Below are positions 33,129-41,971 of a DNA stretch of 49,403 bases, in pieces. The DNA comes from Caldilinea sp. CFX5. Lineage in GTDB: Bacteria; Chloroflexota; Anaerolineae; Caldilineales; Caldilineaceae. Under the pieces are notes generated by a model. It was not told the origin of the DNA and did no database searches. It saw only the letters and a list, made by a program, of their open reading frames with translations. Numbering within the stretch: the first letter of the stretch is position 1; each line of letters starts with the position of its first letter. The stretch covers positions 1-49,403 of the forward strand of contig QWII01000132.1 of assembly GCA_021405325.1 (NCBI GenBank). The letters are read 5' to 3'. A program made the translations under genes and the position numbers.

Positions 33129-34581
33129 GCGAGGTAATCCAAAATGAATAAAGCTGCGCCCGCTGTAGGTAGAAGCGCACCTGTACTGTCTGCTTTACAG
33201 GAAGCGCCGTTGCGGTTTGCCAACGCAACTGTCCAGCCAGGTGATCCCCTGACAAGGGAACGGCGTCCGCCGCCTGATAGCCGGCCAAGGGTTGCCCGCT
33301 GGCGGCATCGAGTAGTTCGGCGCGTAGGTCGCCCTGGCCGGCATCAACGTTGACCATAAGTTGCCCACCATTGGCGTGGAACGGCTTGGTGACAATCGTT
33401 CCCGCTTGTTCTGCATCCAAGGAGAGAAAGCCGTCCAGCCGCAACTTGGCGAGGATGAGCGCGCTTTCGTCCTCAAAGTAGGCATCGGCAACCGTTGTGT
33501 ACAGTTCATGCGGGCCACGGAAGCGTAGTGCGTTGTAATAGAGCCAAATCTCTTGGTTGTCATGAATATGGGGCGTGCCGCAGAGCAGCTTTTGCGCCCA
33601 GCCATAGGTGTGATCCGCCCGCGGATCGACCGGCAGAAACAAGGCGCGGTCGGCCACTCGTTGCCAGTGCAAGCGATCATGCGAAACGGTCAACTCGACC
33701 TGATTGAGACCGGTAAAGTTCATGTGCGGCGGCGGGATCGCTCCGGCTGGATTGAAGAGAACCGGAAAACCGACGTAGAGACCATGGTAGGGCAGCACCG
33801 CCATCTGATAGACCTGGGCGAGCAGGTTTTCATTGTTGAGCAGCGGCGGCGCCAGATAAGCCGGATCGTCAACGACCTGTTGCACCCGCTGTTGGCGAAT
33901 CTGCTGGTCGGTTTCGTCAGTGTGGAAGACCAATTCTGGCGCGCTAAAGTGCTGAAAATCGGTACTCGTCGCCAGCCAGACCGAGCGGCCCCATGCCGTC
34001 GGCTGTTTGACAAAGGCCAAATATTGCTTGGTGCTGGCGTCGTAGAGAAAATGGGACTCATCCTGGCTGGGGATGGGCGGCACATCGAGCATGGTCCAGG
34101 TGAAGCCATCGGGCGAGACGCCGAGATAGCGGTCATGGACATCGAAGAGCGCCTTGTAACGACGGGCGGGGTCGGCCTCCTGTTCGTCACGGATAATGTG
34201 GTAGAGGGTGCGCGGCTCCGCCGGGTCACGGGCAATGTTGTTTTGCCGGGAACCACGCCATTCGTATAACCCCAAGGTGGGCCGCTCCCAGTGGACGCCG
34301 TCGGGCGAGGTGGCGTAACAGTTAGCCCAGGCCGTAGTGCTGTGGTATTTGCCATGGGGCGGCACGCGATAATAGCCCCAATACCACCACTCCCACAGCC
34401 CCTTTTCGCTGTTCCACTGCGGCGCGCTGCGACTTTGTACCGAAACCTGCCCCTGACTGCGGTCGGGGCGGATGACCGGTTCGTGGCTCGTCGGCTGATG
34501 CAAACGGTGCGTTACCCCGGTCATTTGGTCGATGGCGGAATCGTCGAGGAAGAGTTGTTTTTGTCGTGTTGGGTTGATCAT
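33124..34581 (-). CDS. GH32/43-like five-bladed propeller protein (copy A)
   Basis: About 485 residues when started at the ATG at 34581. It begins KQLFLDDSAIDQMTGV and shows repeated propeller phrases: YATSPDGVHWERP, GVSPDGFTWTMLD, SQDESHFLYDA and LATSTDFQHFS. A C-terminal beta-sandwich ends in VRFYLQRAQLYSFWI. It resembles glycosidase-like five-bladed propellers (GH32, GH43, GH130 group) found in carbohydrate-rich clusters of Planctomycetes-like bacteria. Catalytic residues cannot be placed with confidence. It is a paralogue of the gene at 43958, sharing the N-terminal QLFLD motif, the propeller and the C-terminal domain. No stop separates it from the GNAT upstream, so a 673-residue fusion is formally possible. 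Confidence 0.82.
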   Translation of the reverse strand: MINPTRQKQLFLDDSAIDQMTGVTHRLHQPTSHEPVIRPDRSQGQVSVQSRSAPQWNSEKGLWEWWYWGYYRVPPHGKYHSTTAWANCYATSPDGVHWERPTLGLYEWRGSRQNNIARDPAEPRTLYHIIRDEQEADPARRYKALFDVHDRYLGVSPDGFTWTMLDVPPIPSQDESHFLYDASTKQYLAFVKQPTAWGRSVWLATSTDFQHFSAPELVFHTDETDQQIRQQRVQQVVDDPAYLAPPLLNNENLLAQVYQMAVLPYHGLYVGFPVLFNPAGAIPPPHMNFTGLNQVELTVSHDRLHWQRVADRALFLPVDPRADHTYGWAQKLLCGTPHIHDNQEIWLYYNALRFRGPHELYTTVADAYFEDESALILAKLRLDGFLSLDAEQAGTIVTKPFHANGGQLMVNVDAGQGDLRAELLDAASGQPLAGYQAADAVPLSGDHLAGQLRWQTATALPVKQTVQVRFYLQRAQLYSFWITSQ

Positions 34582-35145
34582 GATTCTGCTTCGCTTCCCC
34601 TGCCATAACTTAGAGAGAGACCAGATAAAGATCGCACAAAAGATAGATGTGTTTGGTGGCCGCACAACACTACAACGGGGCCCAGTGGGCCCCGTTGTAG
34701 TGTATCGAAATTCCAGATAGCCATGTTCATCCGGTTCATCCGATTCCAGCACAAAGCCCACCCGTTCGAGCAGCCGACGTGCGTTTTCGTTGTCCTGGGC
34801 AACATAGGCAACATGCTCGTCAATGCCCTTGGCCTGGTGCATCGTCAGCAGGGTTTGTAACACAGCCGTGCCAATGCCTTGACGGCGGAGCGAGGGCTTG
34901 ACGGCGATCGCCATAATGGCCGCGGGCAAATATCCTTGCGGATCAAAGCCGGTTTCAACGACAGCGACCAATTCAGTATCGCGCAAGACAGCCCACGTTA
35001 TGCCCTCGGCCTCCGACTCAGCCAGGATGGCAGCAAGCCATTCCTGATCCATTGGCCCCAAGCGACGATTGAGTTCAGGATCGGCAAACCAGGCGGCGTA
35101 TTCTGGATAATCTGTTTGCTGAAACTTCTTAAATTCGAGATTCAT
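34582..35145 (-). CDS. GNAT acetyltransferase region without its own stop codon
   Basis: About 165 residues from the ATG at 35145 form a GNAT N-acetyltransferase: MNLEFKKFQQTDYPEYAAWF, then AIMAIAVKPSLRRQGIGTAVL carrying the acetyl-CoA loop (R-R-Q-G-I-G), then NENARRLLERVGF. The expected end is near HGYLEFRY. Immediately after that the frame enters a 37-base palindrome (34667-34703) and continues open through about 25 unrelated residues into the GH32/43-like gene. The original stop thus seems lost. A GTG at 35166 would add seven residues but lies inside another palindrome. Either the product is a natural fusion or the readthrough is accidental. Confidence 0.75.
34667..34703. repeat. Near-perfect 37-base palindrome within reading frame
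   Basis: ACACTACAACGGGGCCCA and its exact complement on either side of a single base. Located at the end of the GNAT similarity and translated in frame. Confidence 0.8.
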
Positions 35146-35160
35146 TGGTGTGCTGTCCAA

Positions 35161-35234
35161 TATCACCGCGAATCATTGGATTAGCGAATCACGTCAGGAG
35201 AAAAATTCGCTAGTCCCCATGATTCGCGGTGATA
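35161..35234. terminator. Long palindrome between Gfo/Idh/MocA and GNAT genes
   Basis: Outer arms of 16 bases (TATCACCGCGAATCAT, 35161-35176 and 35219-35234) and inner arms TAGCGAAT/ATTCGCTA (35182-35189, 35205-35212). Likely terminator or processing site within the minus-strand run. Confidence 0.7.
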
Positions 35235-35254
35235 GGGCAAGAGACAAACAACGT

Positions 35255-36298
35255 TTACCCGCTGTGTACGGTGCGCTCGCGATCAGCGCCGGTCAGCGGC
35301 AAACTTACCCACGCCCCCTGCCGTTCATGGGAAGCATGAAACGCGAGGATCGCTTCGAGCGTATCCACGGCTTCTTGAGCGGCATAGGGGAAGGGCGCGC
35401 TGCCGTCGAGCCAGGCTACGATCTCCTTCACCGCCTGATCCATCGACGAGGGATCGCGGCCTACATTGGGCCAGTGGTCACGGCGACCGTCCCAATAGTC
35501 CAGGGTTATGGCATTGCCCATCATGGTGGCGCGGCCTTTGCTGCCGCTGATCACCAGTTGCAGCGGGATTGCGCCATAGTCGGGCGCGTTGACAAAGACC
35601 TTGAGGCCGTTGTCCATCTGCATCACGCCCCACGCGCCGGGGTCATGAAACTGCGTCCCGCGACAATCGGGGCGGGCGGCGAGATCCAGCGTGCCGGCGA
35701 CTGCGGCGACCTTGCGTCCCGTCACCATGCAGAGGGCGTCAATCACATGGGTGCCGACGCCGCCCAAGCGCCCAGTTGTCCACTGCAAAAAGCCGGAGGT
35801 AATTTCACCCAAGTCGCCGCCGGCAATCAGGTCACGCAGCCGCCGGAAGTTCGGGTGAAAGCGCCGTTGATGATTGATGACCAGCAACGCCCCCGCGGCT
35901 TGACACGCCTGCACCATGCGCTCGGCATCAAGCAAGCGGGTGGCAATCGGCTTTTCGCAGTAGATGACGCGCACGCCCTGTTCGGCACAGGCTATCGTGA
36001 TTTCGGCATGTTGGGGCGCGTAGGTCGCCACACTGACAATCTCTGGTTTTTCAGCGGCCAACAGCGCTTGCCAGTCGGCATAGGTGTGCGCGCCGGTGCG
36101 GGCGGCAAAGCGGTCTCGCCGGCCCTGGTCACGGCTGCTGCCGGCGACCAGTTCAATGCGCGGTTCTTTGCTGTACGCTTCCAGGTGCGTGCCATCCAGG
36201 TCTTTGACAAACTGCCCCAGCGCATCACCGGAGACTTGATCCGCCGCGCCGATATAGCCCAGGCCAAGGATGGCGGCGCGATAACGTTGTTTGGTCAT
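35255..36298 (-). CDS. Gfo/Idh/MocA family oxidoreductase
   Basis: A 347-residue NAD(P)-dependent sugar or cyclitol dehydrogenase-like protein. The Rossmann motif AILGLGYIGAAD is at the start, VIYCEKPIAT holds the conserved EKP at 115-117, and GGVGTHVIDAL provides the conserved H and D used for catalysis in the family. The C-terminal alpha/beta domain is complete, unlike the fragment at 30145. Known members oxidise inositols, glucose, amino sugars or biliverdin; the substrate here is unknown. Its start overlaps the end of the FG-GAP gene by four bases (ATGA), so the two are coupled. In a cluster with aminotransferases it could supply or consume a keto sugar. Confidence 0.93.
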   Translation of the reverse strand: MTKQRYRAAILGLGYIGAADQVSGDALGQFVKDLDGTHLEAYSKEPRIELVAGSSRDQGRRDRFAARTGAHTYADWQALLAAEKPEIVSVATYAPQHAEITIACAEQGVRVIYCEKPIATRLLDAERMVQACQAAGALLVINHQRRFHPNFRRLRDLIAGGDLGEITSGFLQWTTGRLGGVGTHVIDALCMVTGRKVAAVAGTLDLAARPDCRGTQFHDPGAWGVMQMDNGLKVFVNAPDYGAIPLQLVISGSKGRATMMGNAITLDYWDGRRDHWPNVGRDPSSMDQAVKEIVAWLDGSAPFPYAAQEAVDTLEAILAFHASHERQGAWVSLPLTGADRERTVHSG

Positions 36299-37422
36299 GG
36301 TTTCCCCTCATTGCGCCACCAGCGCAATTCATTACTGCCCCGCTCGGCCGCGGCGATGATGTCCAGCCGACCGTCGCCATTCAGATCAGCCACAATCACC
36401 TGGTCGGCGCGCAACCAGCCATCTTTGAGGATCTGCATATCCCACGGCCCGCGCGGGTCGCCGCGATGTTTGAAGAGCGCCACCCGCCCCGTCATGTCCC
36501 AGGCGGTCGCCACCACCTCCATCTGGCCGTCGTTGTCCAGGTCGGCGGCGATGGCTTCAAAAGCGTGGGGGAAGCGTTCACAGATGATATGCTTTTTCCA
36601 CGGCCCGACGGTGGGGTTGCCCGCATTCTCATACCAGACAATCTGGTGATGCTCAAAGCCAACCCCCTTGTGATCGTGGTCGGGCGACAACATACCCAGC
36701 GCCATCACCACATCGACATCGCCGTCGCCATCCATGTCAACCGGGTGGCCGTGGATCGGTTGGGGGGCGTCATCGATGATCGTCTTGCGCCAGGGTTGGT
36801 TGACTGGATCACCGGGATTTTGATACCAGACGACCTGGTTGCCGGTGCGCGCGGTGCCGAGCAGATCGATCTTGCCGTCGCCATCGATGTCAGCGGCGCA
36901 GATGGTGCGCGTCTCGCCGATGTTCTCCTCAATGGGGTGGCGGATCCACTGACCGTCGCGTTGCTCGAACCAGTCAAAGCGGTTGCCTTTGCGCCAACTG
37001 GAAGCCGCCACGTCGAGATCGCCGTCGCCGTCAAAGTCGGCCACCGCCACATCATAAGCGCCGGGTAGTTCCCCCTCAATGATGTAGTGATAGCGCCAGT
37101 TGTTGCGGTCGCGGGGGTCGCCGTCAAAGGCAAAGTAGAGCAGTGAACCGTTTGTGTTATCCACGCTCACGATCTCTGGCCGACCATCACCGTTGATGTC
37201 CACCACGGCGTGCCGTTCCAGCCACTCTTTGGCCCGCTCGTGGATGATATGTTTGGTGAAGTTGCCCTGACCATCGTTTTCATACCAGTACAGCCCGACA
37301 TCGGTGTCCGCCGAGACAATGTCCAACACACCATTGCCAGTCAGGTCGGCGGCGCTGATGCCGTAGGCGTAATTGTAACCGCCCGCAATCAAGTGTTCGG
37401 TGAAGCGGATCAGTTCAGCCAT
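36295..37422 (-). CDS. FG-GAP/VCBS seven-repeat propeller protein without signal peptide
   Basis: A 375-residue protein with seven Asp-rich FG-GAP repeats, each of the form D-x-x-G-x-G-x-x-D-I/V (DLTGNGVLDIV, DINGDGRPEIV, DFDGDGDLDVA, DIDGDGKIDLL, DMDGDGDVDVV, DLDNDGQMEVV, DLNGDGRLDII). Seven repeats match a seven-bladed calcium-binding propeller. Relatives are usually exported, but no signal peptide is visible here, so it may work in the cytoplasm or the start may be wrong. It overlaps PhyH upstream by eight bases and the dehydrogenase downstream by four, which places it firmly inside the operon. No enzyme activity is known; ligand binding is the likely role. Confidence 0.9.
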   Translation of the reverse strand: MAELIRFTEHLIAGGYNYAYGISAADLTGNGVLDIVSADTDVGLYWYENDGQGNFTKHIIHERAKEWLERHAVVDINGDGRPEIVSVDNTNGSLLYFAFDGDPRDRNNWRYHYIIEGELPGAYDVAVADFDGDGDLDVAASSWRKGNRFDWFEQRDGQWIRHPIEENIGETRTICAADIDGDGKIDLLGTARTGNQVVWYQNPGDPVNQPWRKTIIDDAPQPIHGHPVDMDGDGDVDVVMALGMLSPDHDHKGVGFEHHQIVWYENAGNPTVGPWKKHIICERFPHAFEAIAADLDNDGQMEVVATAWDMTGRVALFKHRGDPRGPWDMQILKDGWLRADQVIVADLNGDGRLDIIAAAERGSNELRWWRNEGKP

Positions 37423-38488
37423 TGGCTACCCCTTCCGTCGCACTCTCTGCCAACGCTTGCTGGGCAATCCGGCCAAAGGGGGAATTGGGGTCCCGTTTGA
37501 CAATGCGGCGCAACTGTAACTGGGCGCGTGGGTCGCCCCGTTTTGCCAACTCGACCGCTTCGGCAAAGCCTTTTTCGGCAAAGCTAGTATCACGCGGAAC
37601 GACCGGGTTGTCATACGCTTTCCAATAATACTTCAGATCGTCGCTTTGCCAGTTGGCGTAGACCTCTTCCCAGGTAAACTTAATGTTGAGGCTGAGATGG
37701 GGTTGCAACATGTGTTCGGCAATCGGGTCGCCGATGGCCTGGTAGCGGTTGTCGAGCGAGACGCGCAAGCGATCTTCGGTGTAGTTGGGCAGCGCCTTGT
37801 GGACGGTCAGCGCCGGGAAGATCAGCGAGTCGCCGATCTCATAGTCGGTCGAGTGCCAGGCCACATCTAGTTCTTTGTGGGTTTTGGCATCCTGCTCGGT
37901 ATCGACATAGAGACCGCCGGCCCCCAGCGAGAAGTGGTGATCTAACACCTGGTTGACCTTGTGCGAACCGGGCAGCACCGCCAGTCCGCCCAGTTCAATC
38001 GGGCAATCGCCAACGGGCGCCCAACAGGTCAAGTTATGAAAGCTGCCCTGAAAGTGGACAAAGTCCTGGTGGATGGGCGTCGTATGTTCGGTATATTTGG
38101 GAAACCAGATGCGGGCGACCTTCTGCGGCTGCGCCATCACGGGGCGGCCCATCAAGGTCTCCATCATCGTCAGCACCTCCGGCCAGTGGGCGGAACGGTG
38201 GAAGCTCTCCAGCTTATAGACTTCGTGGTAGACATCGGTGTAGCCCAGGTCGCCCTCGGTGCATTGGGCCGCTACGTTGGCGATGCCGTCCAACGGGTCA
38301 GTGCCGGCGACGAGCCAGCCACCGCGCTGAATCACGGTGAACATTTCGCGGCGTAACTCGCGCAATTTAGCCGGGTCTTGCAGCCGTTTGAAAAAGACAT
38401 AGCCTTCTTCGTCCAGCCGACGGCGTAGTTCTGCGGGGTCGTGCATGGCGTCGTTGGAGACGCGTAATTCTTTTAGTTGTTCGGGCAT
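37415..38488 (-). CDS. Phytanoyl-CoA dioxygenase (PhyH) family protein
   Basis: A 357-residue member of the Fe(II)/2-oxoglutarate dioxygenase superfamily. The iron triad can be placed as His140 and Asp142 in PIHQDFVHFQG and His230 in LTVHKALPN. The 2-oxoglutarate-binding basic residue may be the Arg of DRLRVSLDNRY. Known PhyH proteins hydroxylate lipid, ectoine or antibiotic substrates; the substrate here is open. AAGGAG lies seven bases before the ATG at 38488. It follows a strong palindrome after the aminotransferase pair and overlaps the FG-GAP gene. Confidence 0.92.
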   Translation of the reverse strand: MPEQLKELRVSNDAMHDPAELRRRLDEEGYVFFKRLQDPAKLRELRREMFTVIQRGGWLVAGTDPLDGIANVAAQCTEGDLGYTDVYHEVYKLESFHRSAHWPEVLTMMETLMGRPVMAQPQKVARIWFPKYTEHTTPIHQDFVHFQGSFHNLTCWAPVGDCPIELGGLAVLPGSHKVNQVLDHHFSLGAGGLYVDTEQDAKTHKELDVAWHSTDYEIGDSLIFPALTVHKALPNYTEDRLRVSLDNRYQAIGDPIAEHMLQPHLSLNIKFTWEEVYANWQSDDLKYYWKAYDNPVVPRDTSFAEKGFAEAVELAKRGDPRAQLQLRRIVKRDPNSPFGRIAQQALAESATEGVANG

Positions 38489-38509
38489 GGGTTCGCTCCT
38501 TGAGCCATT

Positions 38510-38558
38510 ACCTCACCCCCAACCCCTCTCCAATTTGGAGAGGGGTTGGGGGTGAGGT
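38510..38558. terminator. Perfect 24-base-arm hairpin
   Basis: Arms 38510-38533 and 38535-38558 (beginning ACCTCACCCCC) pair perfectly around one base. Located between the aminotransferase and PhyH genes in the minus-strand run. It may be an attenuator or a dispersed palindrome. Confidence 0.75.
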
Positions 38559-38587
38559 GACTTTCTGTCGATGATTGACGTTTTCTA

Positions 38588-39811
38588 TTACGCGCGATAA
38601 TGCTCCGCCACTTTGCGAATGGCGATGCCAAAGTTTTCAACATCCTGCTCAGTATAGGATGGATTCATCGGGATCACAATCGCCGTTTCCAGGAAGCGCT
38701 CGGAGCCGGTTAGCGAGAGTGAACCGTAATCAATGTCACGCGCTATATTGGGGTAGGCCCACGGAAAGCCGGATGTGCCATAGGTGTGCCGCTGGGCCAG
38801 GGCCGGATATTTATAGATCGGGTAGACCAGGTAGGGCGAGTTGGCTGGCACCCCTTCGGCTTGGAGCGCGGCAGCAAATTGTTTGGCGGGGACGCGAAAG
38901 GCGGTCGGCTCCATATGAAAAGCAAAGACCCAATAGGAATGGCGCGCTTCCGGCAATACCGTTTGCATGAACAACCCCGGCTCGCTGGCGACGACTTCGT
39001 TCAACTGGTTGGCTGCCCACTGCTTTTTCGCCACCGCCGCGCCGACCTTCTTGAGTTGGGCCAGCCCCACCGCGCCCTGCAAATCGGTCATGCGATAGTT
39101 GGGGGCGAGATAGTTGTGTTCATAGACCGGCTGGCGCGGGTTGCCCTTGTCGGCGAACCATTTGAGGCGATCCGCCAGATCATCGCGATTGGTGATGACC
39201 ATGCCGCCATCGCCGGTGGTCATGTGTTTCCCGCCAAAGCTAAAGCAGCCCAGGTCGCCCCACGAGCCGACCGGTCGCCCTTTGTATTCGGCCAGTTGCG
39301 ATTGGGCGCAATCCTCGATCAGGAAGATATTGTGTTTGCGCGCCAGTTCGACAAACGGCGTGAGGTCGCCGGGGTTGCCATAGAGATGGACCAGCACAAT
39401 CGCCTTGGTGCGCTCGGTGATCTTGGCGGCCACATCGTTGACATCCAGGTTGCCGCTCACCGGGTCAATGTCGGCAAAGACCGGTACGGCGTTCTGGTAG
39501 AGGATGCCGATGACCGTGCCAAAGTCGGTGATGCTGGTGGTGATGATCTCGTCGCCGGGGTTGGGGTCGATCACGCCGATGGCCGTGTGGACAGCCGCGG
39601 TGCCGGAGGTGACAGCTTGGGCGTACTTCACCCCCTGCTTGGCGGCGAAATCTTTTTCAAACTGGTTGACCTTGGTCCCGCCCAAGCGGCTCAACTTGCC
39701 GGCGCGGATGACCTCGGTCAGTTGTTCAATCTCTTCGTCGCCCAGATCCCACTGCGGCCCAAACGCGCCGGAGCGGACCGGCGGGGAGTCGCGTTCAATT
39801 GCAATCGCCAT
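38588..39811 (-). CDS. DegT/DnrJ/EryC1/StrS aminotransferase (second of pair)
   Basis: A 407-residue PLP-dependent sugar aminotransferase-like enzyme. The PLP lysine is Lys195 in SFGGKHMTTGDGGMV. Other family blocks are AVTSGTAAVHTAI near 67-79, FADIDPVSGNLD, VHLYGNPGDL and LIEDCAQSQLAEY. The ATG at 39811 has AAGGAG nine bases upstream; the frame stays open further upstream, but that would overlap the neighbouring aminotransferase. Family members transfer an amino group to a keto sugar or cyclitol, and some act in dehydration. It follows the first DegT-type gene by 37 bases, and both have the uncommon GGKH sequence at the lysine. Confidence 0.94.
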   Translation of the reverse strand: MAIAIERDSPPVRSGAFGPQWDLGDEEIEQLTEVIRAGKLSRLGGTKVNQFEKDFAAKQGVKYAQAVTSGTAAVHTAIGVIDPNPGDEIITTSITDFGTVIGILYQNAVPVFADIDPVSGNLDVNDVAAKITERTKAIVLVHLYGNPGDLTPFVELARKHNIFLIEDCAQSQLAEYKGRPVGSWGDLGCFSFGGKHMTTGDGGMVITNRDDLADRLKWFADKGNPRQPVYEHNYLAPNYRMTDLQGAVGLAQLKKVGAAVAKKQWAANQLNEVVASEPGLFMQTVLPEARHSYWVFAFHMEPTAFRVPAKQFAAALQAEGVPANSPYLVYPIYKYPALAQRHTYGTSGFPWAYPNIARDIDYGSLSLTGSERFLETAIVIPMNPSYTEQDVENFGIAIRKVAEHYRA

Positions 39812-39848
39812 ACGATGGTTCTCCTTGTAAGTTAATCTGCTTTGTGGT

Positions 39849-41105
39849 TTAACGGACAGCAAACGCCCCGGCCACCTTCTGAAAGATCGCCACGGTGTCG
39901 TCGATCTCCTGGCTGCCCCAGTTCTCGTGAAAGAAGAGAATAAAATGGCTGGCGAGTATGGCCTGGGCATTGGGACAGGGAAATTGCCGATCTGGATCGC
40001 CCTTGTATTCTGGGCTGGCCCACGGGTAGCCGCTGGCGCCAAAGACGCGCCGGTTGACAAACCACTCCATCTGGTGGGGCAACCCGGCGCGATAGTCAGT
40101 CGCAATGGACAAGCCCTCGGCGCGCAGACAGTCGCAAAAGGTCGCTTTGTCACAAGCGACGGCGGCGGGGTGAAAGTGGATGGGCAAAAACCAGTAGCTG
40201 GACGCATAACCGGGGCGAGGCGGCGCAATCGAGACCGCACCCAGTTCGCTCAACCCCTCACGCAGTTGGCCCACAATCGCCCGCCGCCGTTCGACGCTGT
40301 CCGGCAATTTGCGCAGTTGCACCCGCCCAATCGTCGCCGCCAGATCGTTGAGGTTGAAGTTGAGCGAGGCAAACTGATTGGTCGAACCGGGGGGCAGAAA
40401 AAAGGGCTTGCCCCGATCCGAAGCGCGGCGCACGGCCTGATAGCGCGCTTCATCACGCGTAAAGACCACGCCCCCCTGCGGCCCCGTGCTGTGATGTTTG
40501 CCACCCATCGTGGAAAAAGCCGCCAGATCGCCAAAGCTGCCAAGCAGTTTACCGTTAAGGCTTGCGCCATGCGCCTGCGCACAATCTTCGATCACCGGGA
40601 TGCCCTGTTGCCGCCCCAGCGCCATGATGCCTTCCATGTCCGCCGGTTCGCCGGCGATGTGCGGCACAAGGATGGCGCGGGTCAGCGGGCTGATCAGCGG
40701 TGCGATCTGTTCCGGCCCGGTCACCAGATGGTGCGGGATGCTGTCGGCGATCACCGGGATCTGGTTTTGCAGCGGGATTGGCATCATGCCGCCGGGGTCG
40801 GTGAAGGGGCCGATGATCACTTCGCCAAAGGGTTCCAGGTCGAGCGCCCGCAGCGCCACATAGACCGCCGCCGAACCGGAACTGACGGCGTCGGCAAACC
40901 CGCCGCCCAGCCACGCCGCAAACTCGGCGCAATAGGCGCGCTCCTCGTCGCCGTCATAGGCCGGGAGGATCCCACTGTCGATCACGCCATCCAAAAAGGC
41001 ATTGACTGCCGCTTTCTCTTCCGCGCCAATATGCCCACGGGTTGGAAAGGGGTCGCGCCGCACTGGGGTGCCGCCGTAGTGTGCTAATTGAGTTTTATCG
41101 GTCAT
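39849..41105 (-). CDS. DegT/DnrJ/EryC1/StrS aminotransferase (first of pair)
   Basis: A 418-residue paralogue of the following gene. It begins LAHYGGTPVRRDPFP, a frequent DegT opening, and has AVSSGSAAVYVAL, HIAGEPADMEG, VIEDCAQAHGA and the PLP Lys203 in STMGGKHHSTGPQGG. The two copies are clearly diverged, so they probably act on different substrates or different positions, or form a heterodimer. Only 37 bases separate the genes. The palindromic element at 41132 lies upstream. Confidence 0.93.
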   Translation of the reverse strand: MTDKTQLAHYGGTPVRRDPFPTRGHIGAEEKAAVNAFLDGVIDSGILPAYDGDEERAYCAEFAAWLGGGFADAVSSGSAAVYVALRALDLEPFGEVIIGPFTDPGGMMPIPLQNQIPVIADSIPHHLVTGPEQIAPLISPLTRAILVPHIAGEPADMEGIMALGRQQGIPVIEDCAQAHGASLNGKLLGSFGDLAAFSTMGGKHHSTGPQGGVVFTRDEARYQAVRRASDRGKPFFLPPGSTNQFASLNFNLNDLAATIGRVQLRKLPDSVERRRAIVGQLREGLSELGAVSIAPPRPGYASSYWFLPIHFHPAAVACDKATFCDCLRAEGLSIATDYRAGLPHQMEWFVNRRVFGASGYPWASPEYKGDPDRQFPCPNAQAILASHFILFFHENWGSQEIDDTVAIFQKVAGAFAVR

Positions 41106-41131
41106 TCTGGGTCTCTACCATTTCTAAAAAC

Positions 41132-41219
41132 TTAGGACTTGTACACTGGGAGCGCCGCCATCTCTGGCGGCAGGCCGGCAGGATGCCGGCGTTCCCAGGA
41201 GTAACTGCGTAAGCCCTAA
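41132..41219. repeat. Three-arm palindromic element
   Basis: Outer stem TTAGG-CTT/AAG-CCTAA, next stem CTGGGA/TCCCAG (41146-41151, 41193-41198), and two hairpins CCGCC-GGCGG and GCCGGCA-TGCCGGC inside. Fills the gap between the amidohydrolase and aminotransferase genes. Confidence 0.7.
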
Positions 41220-41221
41220 AA

Positions 41222-41971
41222 CTATAATTTCAACAATCGCTGGGCATTGCCCCCTAAGACCAACCGCTTGGCTTCAGGCGAGATCGCCGCCGTGATGATT
41301 TTGCCCAGTTGCGGGCGCGGGTCCATGAGCGGCACATCCGAGCCAAAGAGAACCCGGTCAGCGCCGGCCTCGTTCACCAACTGTTCAATTACCCCCGGTG
41401 TGCGAAAGGTGGAGCAGGTCTCCAGATAGACATTGGGGTGCGCTTGCGCGGCAGCAATGGCTTCGGCGCGGGCTTCCGGCACATTGCCGCTGTGACCGGC
41501 CACAAAGTTCGCATCAGGGTAGAGCGGTGCGATGTCTTGCAGAAACCGGGGGCGGTTTTGGCGCAGATGGTCGGTGTGAAAGATCACGGCCAGCTTGCGT
41601 TCGTGAGCAAATTGATAGATGGGCTGCCATTCGGGCCGGTTGAACTCCCAGGGCGTATATGGGGGATAGAGCTTGATCGCCACAAAGTGCAGTTCGTCAA
41701 TGGCGCGCGCCAGTTCCGCCACCATGCGGTCGGGCATGGTGGGCGACACATAGGCAAAGCCCACAAAGCGGTCGGGGTGTTGGGCAATAAAACGGGCCGC
41801 CAGGTTGTTACCAGTAGTGCCGTCGGGGTGAAAGATCTGAAAGAGACAGGAAATATCAATGCCGGCCTGATCCATGGCGTGCAACATCAGCGCCGGGTCA
41901 TCCTTCATGCCATAGAGATCCCAGCGCCCCACATGCCCATGAAAATCAATCACCTTGTTGCCTTCAATCAT
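41222..41971 (-). CDS. Amidohydrolase family 2 protein, canonical metal site
   Basis: A 249-residue TIM-barrel metal hydrolase or decarboxylase-like protein. The metal residues are all visible: VIDFHGHVG near the start, AVIFHTDH, FVAGHSGNV and the late Asp in VLFGSDVPL. The C-terminus ends GGNAQRLLKL as usual. The ATG at 41971 has GGGAGGGAGG directly upstream. It overlaps the preceding degenerate amidohydrolase by eight bases, so the two are coupled. It corresponds to the C-terminal half of the fused protein at 31516. Confidence 0.92.
   Translation of the reverse strand: MIEGNKVIDFHGHVGRWDLYGMKDDPALMLHAMDQAGIDISCLFQIFHPDGTTGNNLAARFIAQHPDRFVGFAYVSPTMPDRMVAELARAIDELHFVAIKLYPPYTPWEFNRPEWQPIYQFAHERKLAVIFHTDHLRQNRPRFLQDIAPLYPDANFVAGHSGNVPEARAEAIAAAQAHPNVYLETCSTFRTPGVIEQLVNEAGADRVLFGSDVPLMDPRPQLGKIITAAISPEAKRLVLGGNAQRLLKL

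Noticed and set aside
35150..36649. Long plus-strand open frame of 499 codons
   Set aside because: Antisense to the Gfo/Idh/MocA and FG-GAP genes, with no ribosome binding site or known motif.
39927..41087. Plus-strand open frame of 386 codons
   Set aside because: Antisense to an aminotransferase with clear motifs; GC-rich codon bias explains the open frame.
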